Source: Burhinus oedicnemus (taxonomy: Eukaryota > Chordata > Aves > Charadriiformes > Burhinidae). From it: a stretch of 64,000 nt of DNA. Position numbers and translations under genes: made by a program. Shown piece after piece: positions 58,435-64,000 of the stretch; within the stretch, counting starts at the first letter, position 1; every line of letters starts with the position of its first letter. Below the pieces are notes generated by a model, which was not told the DNA's origin, made no database searches, and saw only the letters and a list, made by a program, of their open reading frames with translations. The stretch covers positions 2,488,376-2,552,375 of the forward strand of contig VFFE01007669.1 in NCBI GenBank assembly GCA_008921705.1. Direction: 5' to 3'.

Positions 58435-61353
58435 ACAACTCTGTTAAATACAGCAAGGAAGAAAAATTGAAAATATACTGTTTTAAGGTGACTGTAGTCT
58501 CTTGATTTGAATGTAAGGAAGCAAAAACCCCATCCATAGTCAGTTGGGTTTAGTGATCCTTTACTGAACCACTCTAATTCTACTGGTTCACTGAGAGGCT
58601 GTGTGAATACAACAGCAAGCATTTAAGTCCTCTTCCACTGGCAGGAGAAGACTTTTGTCGGTGATTAAAATACATGATAAATTGTATCACCAGGCAGTAA
58701 TTCCCTTCCCAGGATTGTCCTTGGCATCGTTTACGTCTGGTTCCTGAAACTAATCAAGTTGTAGAGAACAACAAAAATTATTCTCACAGCTGTATCTTTA
58801 GCTTTTTATCTGTAAACTTTCAGGTCATCTGTAATATATTGTAGATGACACTGCTTATCAATAAAATTGACCTAAACATCTTAAATCAAACCCACAATTA
58901 GGCTAAAATTGACATTGCTAATATATGTTAGTAGTAGTATGGAAACCTCATTTTGTGAAACAATAATGATTTGTACTAGTTTACAAATTAAACTTTTAGA
59001 GTGTTATAATTGGCCTACTAATGTACTGTTGTTAATGCCTAAAGCAAGCTAAGTCTATTGTTAGGCAATAAAGCTGTTGGAAACAAATGGTGATGATAAA
59101 TCAGAGTTTTGTAAGCTGGTTTTTTTAGTTAAAGCCAGAGGATAGATCCTTAGAAAGGTATCTGAGGGAGTATCGCTTAAAGTGCTTTGTAAATATGATT
59201 TAGAGGATGGGGGTGTTGAGCCTTCTGCTGAGCATAGCAAAAAGAGGTGACCTGTCTAGAATTCTTCTGAAGATCTGTATATTACAGGAAATGTATGTTT
59301 AGTGAGTGCAGTACATAAATTGTAAATACATAAATACTTAAACATTTGAACTGATGCTGTATGGTGATTGCCACAATTTCTTTTGGGAAGAGGATTAAGT
59401 GTATTAAATGAATGACCTATTTAATTATAAAAAATATACAAGGAAACCCTTTTTGTTAGGTGTTCCGCAGAAAACTGTCACTGGTCTTAGCACTTAATAT
59501 TGTTACACTCTAAGGTGCCCATGTCTGACATCAAGAAGGTCTTTGATCCAAAAGTGATGGTGGGGTTATTCACCTGTAAACATGTAAAAGACTTCTTCAG
59601 GTGCAAACAAAAAAATTATTTTGCTCTAGCAAGGCAGTTGGGAAGAGTGGCTGCTGAGGGCTGGGCACTGGGTTGCTTGGACAGACCTGGTGAAAGAAAA
59701 GCTGTGGGCAGAAACTTTTCTAAGCTAGAGCAGAAAATGGTAAATGGCAGAGAGGAATGACTCTTTCTGTGTCAAATCCATTATGTGAATTTGACAATTT
59801 CTAAATGGGAAATTGTGCTGATGCTTTTCTCTTGCTGTTTTCAAAGGAAAAAGAATTTGTGTTTGGTATCTGTGAATAAGCAAGCTGTTGATGAGATCCC
59901 TTTCCCTCTGTTAATCCTGTAAATGGAAGCAATTTTGCAAAGCTTGTTTTCCAAAGATTAATTATTAGAGCAAAAAAGTCTCTACCACTGAGTTTCAAAG
60001 TAAAGAAAAATTCTACAATTGTGGAGAAGATCTGGCCATATTTAAATGTATGAACTCTACAACTCTGTTTATATCAGTTGAAAACATTTTGATTTTTCAG
60101 GTTCTCTGACCAAAAAAATAAATAATCAATGTTTCTTTTTTCAACAAAAATTGTGGTCATCTTTGTAATATTATTGTATTTTCTTCATAACAATCAGATC
60201 AGAAATAAAACAAATCCATATTATTCAGACCAATAATTTGTCATTTATATTTCCAGAATATTTTTTGGATTTTAGTAATCTTTGAAGTGTTTGCAAGCGG
60301 CAGTGTTCTGCTGTAGCATATTCAATGACATGTCTTATCCTCACCAAAACAATCCTCAGCAAAATGAGAAGTCCTGACTCCAGTAACTTCCCTTTTTAAG
60401 CCTCTTATATAGCCTTGAAAATAAGAATTACTTGTTGACAAAGACCAGGGATTCATCTGGTTAAATGGACAGTGGATAGTGTCAAATGCTTAATATTAAC
60501 TTAAAAAATTAATCCTCACTTTCAGCTGATTTAACATTGCCATACAAGAGAAATAAACTTTTACTGCAACCCCTCAGCAATGTGGATTTTGTTAATAACT
60601 GTCTCCTGCCACATAGTTACAGTTACCTCTACTATAATAACTTTGGTGTTCTATATCCATGTTATACTTTCCAGTGAAGGATGTCAAAAAACTCAGTAGT
60701 GAACTGATGCCAGCTTTTTGGATTTCTGCATCCTATCATAGTGAACCAGATGACATGCCTGTGTAGTGAAACTTTCTTGGAAGATGAGTTACGATTTTGT
60801 TGAAACAAATAGGATTTCTTTTTGCAATTTAAATTGTCCCTGAATGCTAGCAAAAATCTTCCAAATTTTTTTTCCTAACTTTGAAAGTAGATTGCTATGA
60901 AGGAGAAAATTTTAAGAAATGCTACTAATTCCTAATAAAGAAGTTACAAACATGAAACAGTTCTAATAGAAGAGAAGTGCTTAGGAAATGGAAAAGCTCA
61001 TACAGAGGCTGTGAAACACTTGGTACTAGTTGGAAATCATGAGTTGGAGGAGGAAGACACAACAGGTTAGTTTGGAGCTCCTGAGGGACTTTAGTGCATG
61101 CAAATAATACCCTGAAAGATGTTTTCGGGATTTGTTTATGGTCCAGCTGCCATTCCAGAGAATACTGTGAAAACAGTTTCTGTTCGGCATTGGCACCTTG
61201 CTGCATTTCTCATCTGATTTGTCTTTTTACAGACAACAAGTTTCTGGCTGATTACCCAGAATTTCCAGTCATAATACTCTGATGTCAGACAGTTGCACTG
61301 GGGTGATAAAATTGTCATAAACCTACATTGTTATGAGAATACATGAACTGTCA
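58435..61353. other. Unassigned AT-rich sequence
   Basis: No gene or recognisable repeat. Open frames are under 90 codons. The sequence is strongly AT-rich with many short A/T runs. Confidence 0.45.
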
Positions 61354-61440
61354 TTATGGGTCTGACCAGTGATTCATTACATCCACTAGTCTCTCTAACA
61401 GCAGCCTTTGCTATACTGATAGAGCGCTATGAAAAAAGCC
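61354..61440 (+). repeat. Possible ancient sauropsid dispersed repeat
   Basis: ATTATGGGTCTGACCAGTGA, then CATCCACTAGTCTCTCTAAC and AGCAGCC resemble a repeat I remember from turtle and crocodile genomes, of the form GGGTCTGACCAGTGGTCCATCTAGTCC followed by a CAGTGGCC stretch. The match is short and from memory. I cannot name the family. Confidence 0.3.
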
Positions 61441-64000
61441 CTAGGTAGAAATGGATAGAAGACCATTTGTAATTAAGCCTACAAATACTGTTTTGCTGTT
61501 CTTGGAAATTTTTTTATATGTTTATTATGAATTTTACTAACATAATTTTCAAATAGAACTAAAGCACTTCTAATGTATGCTCAAATAGAGGAAATTAAAG
61601 TTTTCTTCTGCCTTGGTCAGAGCTGGACCTGTGCAAGGCAGTAGTGAGACTTTCCACAAGGATTTTAGTTTTCAAATATAATTCTGTCCTGAAGCCAGAA
61701 AATGCCAATGCTTTCCATTAGTATATCAAGAGCATCCTGAATTTATAGCCTTGGAGGGTTCCCTTTCCTGTTGTGCAATCTTTGTAGTTGTTTCTTAGTC
61801 ATCTTCAGTTGCCCTGGATAACCATGCCTTGGACTGCTCAACCACCTCTGTTTCTCCTTTGACTTTGAAATTGGGACAGAAAATTCCTGGGCGTTCTCTG
61901 AACTCTGTGACCTTACAGGGTTGGCCTAATCCTGCTTTGAAATAAGGGTTAGGAAGAGTATGTGTAGTTTGGGTAGCCAGTAACAATTACAGCTAGACAA
62001 AATCAACAAAGATAAATAGGAAGGAAATAAATTTCTCATCAATCTGCCATGGGACTTGCAAAGAATTTGCTGGTGCACCTCTGAGCTAAAATGCTAATAC
62101 ATACAGTGTGTTTATCAGCTTTGAGGCAGATAAATGATGGTAGAAAAGTGATGGGAGTACTTGGAGAGAGAGCTGGCATATGCTAATTTCACTCTGGGTT
62201 TTTTTTTTTTTAAATCCCCTTATTAAAATTCAGAGAGACTCAAAAGTGTGAGAGAAGATCTGTACGTTTAAAAGTAGAATTTGTTTCACAAATTAATGGC
62301 ATTTCAAACACATTTATTGGAGGAAAAAAAGGGTTGAGAATGGAAGGAGGAGAAGGAACAATCAGCAGGTTGCAGCTGTTTGAAGTGACAGCTCAGAGGA
62401 CTTACAAATGTGGCTGCTATGACTGTATTGCTTGAGTCACAATAAAAAGTAATCGAAGTGGAGGTATTGAGAGACAGTGACTAAAGCTGATGGAACAACA
62501 ACGATGCATTTAAACATACAAAGGATTTTGGAAATGGAGGAGCCACAGTAAAAGAAAATCAAGGGAAATAAATGAGAGAAACCCAGAAAATGGATATAAG
62601 AGTGTCCCAAGCAGCTCAGCGTGTGTCAGATGTGCATTCTAGTGGAGAGTATTTACTAAAATATCAGGATTGTTCATGTGGCTCTGTATTGTGAAGAATA
62701 TTTTTCACCTGGTGTGATGGGGAGCAGCTGGGAGTATTTGTACAGGTATGAGGGATTGCTACTTGTACCTAACTCCAATAAAGCTGTATGTTTCCATATG
62801 GAGAAGTATGCACAGACTGGAGAAGTTACAGCACCAGGTTGCTTAAGCCTAAACAAGTCCAACAAAGGACTGGTGCACGAGGGTTGAGGAGTGTCCGTCT
62901 TCGTTGTGGTCTCCTTCAGCAGTGTGAATTACTGTAATCAACCACAGGCATCCCAGTAATTCACTGCTAGAGATGGTGAGTAACGGCAGTGGATGCAACT
63001 AAATAGGTGGCACTGGCAACTCCCGTACTGGGACTGTTCGATTTTGGGAGTCTGTTCATTGAATGGGTGGAGAGAGTCCACACAAAAAACCTAGAATAAG
63101 CTGGAGACATTAAATGGGATATGGCAAAGGTGCTTGGATGAAGGAAAGCAGAATACAGCCTTTGAAGTCATGTAGTAGAAAGAGATGTGTGAAGCATGGT
63201 CATTTTTAGACCTTTCATTGGTCCAGCCTGGAAGTTCTCTGAAGCTTTTGTCACCATCAGCCTGGAAAACAGCAGCTCTGAGGGAGAATATACAAAATCT
63301 ATAATTGCCTTAAGCTCACTGAAGGGAACTAAAACAAAAAATTCAGATAGCTTCTGTGCTGTAGTAGGTGAAATGAGTAGAAAGATGCTAGGGTTTAGAT
63401 AGCGAAATAAAATGGCCATGTTAATATAGCTATTCTTCAAAAGTCAAGAATGTTACAGTTGTATGTCCCCTGTAAGTAAGATGAAATCAGAGCACTATAG
63501 TAAAGGCAAAGGGAGGAAAAATAGTATCAATCATTGGCAAGGCCTTTATTCTGAGCTGGAGAAATTAGTGTTATTTATAGAAGAAATATGATCAGAAGAG
63601 TGTCTAAAATAATTGTGTGCTGGAAAAGGCAAACTGAATTTCTTATCTTTTTCTTTATACTTAATTTCTACCAGAATACACTTCCTCTTTCTCAATTTGA
63701 GTGAAAATACAAAATTAAGGAGCTGAGAAAATGTTGTAGTTAAAGTGTGTACCGGTTGTTCAGTACTTCTATTAGTCATCCGTAGGAACACGAAGTCTAT
63801 AGCTAGCAAGTAGCCTGTGTTGTACCCTGAAATGGAGAAATCTTTTAAGGCTTCCTACAGAGCACATCTCTTCAGTTTACTGTTAGCTGCTGCACCTTTT
63901 TATTGCCACTATTATCTTTCTCTTTTTACATATGTACAATATACTAGTATATGTTACGGAGTGGCATGAAGAAAACCTAAGGGATGAATTCTACTTCCTG
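61441..64000. other. Unassigned AT-rich sequence
   Basis: No gene or recognisable mobile element up to the window edge. A T12 run lies near 62201-62212 and a purine-rich stretch at about 62318-62365. Open frames are at most 93 codons. Confidence 0.45.

Noticed and set aside
58430..58437. Possibility that CCCAGACA is part of the LTR end
   Set aside because: The other family-A copy aligns with the LTR start at TGGGCTGG (3932) and has unrelated flank. The pentamer CCCAG is repeated at 57303-57307. The final ACA shared with 43 kb may be microhomology with the CR1 tail, so I count only CCCAG as captured flank.
1..64000. tRNA, snRNA, 5S rRNA, familiar microRNA, CRISPR array and bacterial operon signals
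   Set aside because: I scanned for characteristic words (tRNA B-box, U6 start, let-7 and several other well-known microRNA seeds with flanks, regular spaced repeats) and found none. The repeat content is vertebrate.

Overview
The window reads as avian nuclear DNA with no recognisable protein-coding gene. The main evidence is repeat content. There are three copies of young CR1 LINE 3' ends with the bird-type tail (ATTCTATGATTCTATGA-like), and there are older CR1 fragments. There are also solo LTRs of two endogenous-retrovirus families that I know from bird genomes: one runs from a TTTTGGCTGGG-type start to a GGGGTTAAACCACA-type end, and the other starts TGTCCTGGTTTGAGG. The sequence is AT-rich and CpG-poor, without operons, ribosome-binding sites or dense long ORFs. 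This rules against a bacterial, phage or organellar origin. I cannot name the species, chromosome or neighbouring genes, or say whether this is intergenic DNA or a long intron.

Layout. 1-3.9 kb is single-copy-like. A plus-strand solo LTR lies at 3932-4520. An ancient CR1 remnant is at about 5.86-6.41 kb and another, carrying an A-rich microsatellite, at about 8.76-9.19 kb. A young minus-strand CR1 is at 12.8-13.33 kb. A complete minus-strand solo LTR with perfect 5-bp target-site duplications is at 14079-14820. From about 16.4 to 18.7 kb there is repeat-free sequence rich in homeodomain-type motifs that looks like developmental regulatory DNA. A TCTA microsatellite is at 19.94 kb. A very short LTR-derived element is at 28.6 kb. 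Further repeat-free stretches with POU octamer motifs lie at 34.6-34.9 and 37.6-37.9 kb. A composite CR1-LTR-CR1 element is at 43.2-43.84 kb. A minus-strand LTR split by a plus-strand CR1 lies at 57.3-58.43 kb. The rest is unassigned.

The most unusual observation links the last two elements. At 57.3-58.4 kb a CR1 sits inside an LTR, with LTR on both sides and CCCAG duplicated outside it. At 43.2-43.8 kb the same CR1 subtype is followed by the same 3' LTR flank and the same CCCAG, but no LTR precedes it, and a second CR1 tail ends the insertion. The simplest reading is a CR1 3' transduction: a readthrough transcript from the 57-kb locus (or a close copy) was re-inserted at 43 kb, with a CR1 tail joined to its end, perhaps by template switching. 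This is inferred by eye and needs alignment against the genome.

I compared all long open frames with what I know of protein families and found none that I would call a gene. Those overlapping CR1 are artefacts of the repeat. Small exons or a lncRNA could still be present and would not be visible to me.
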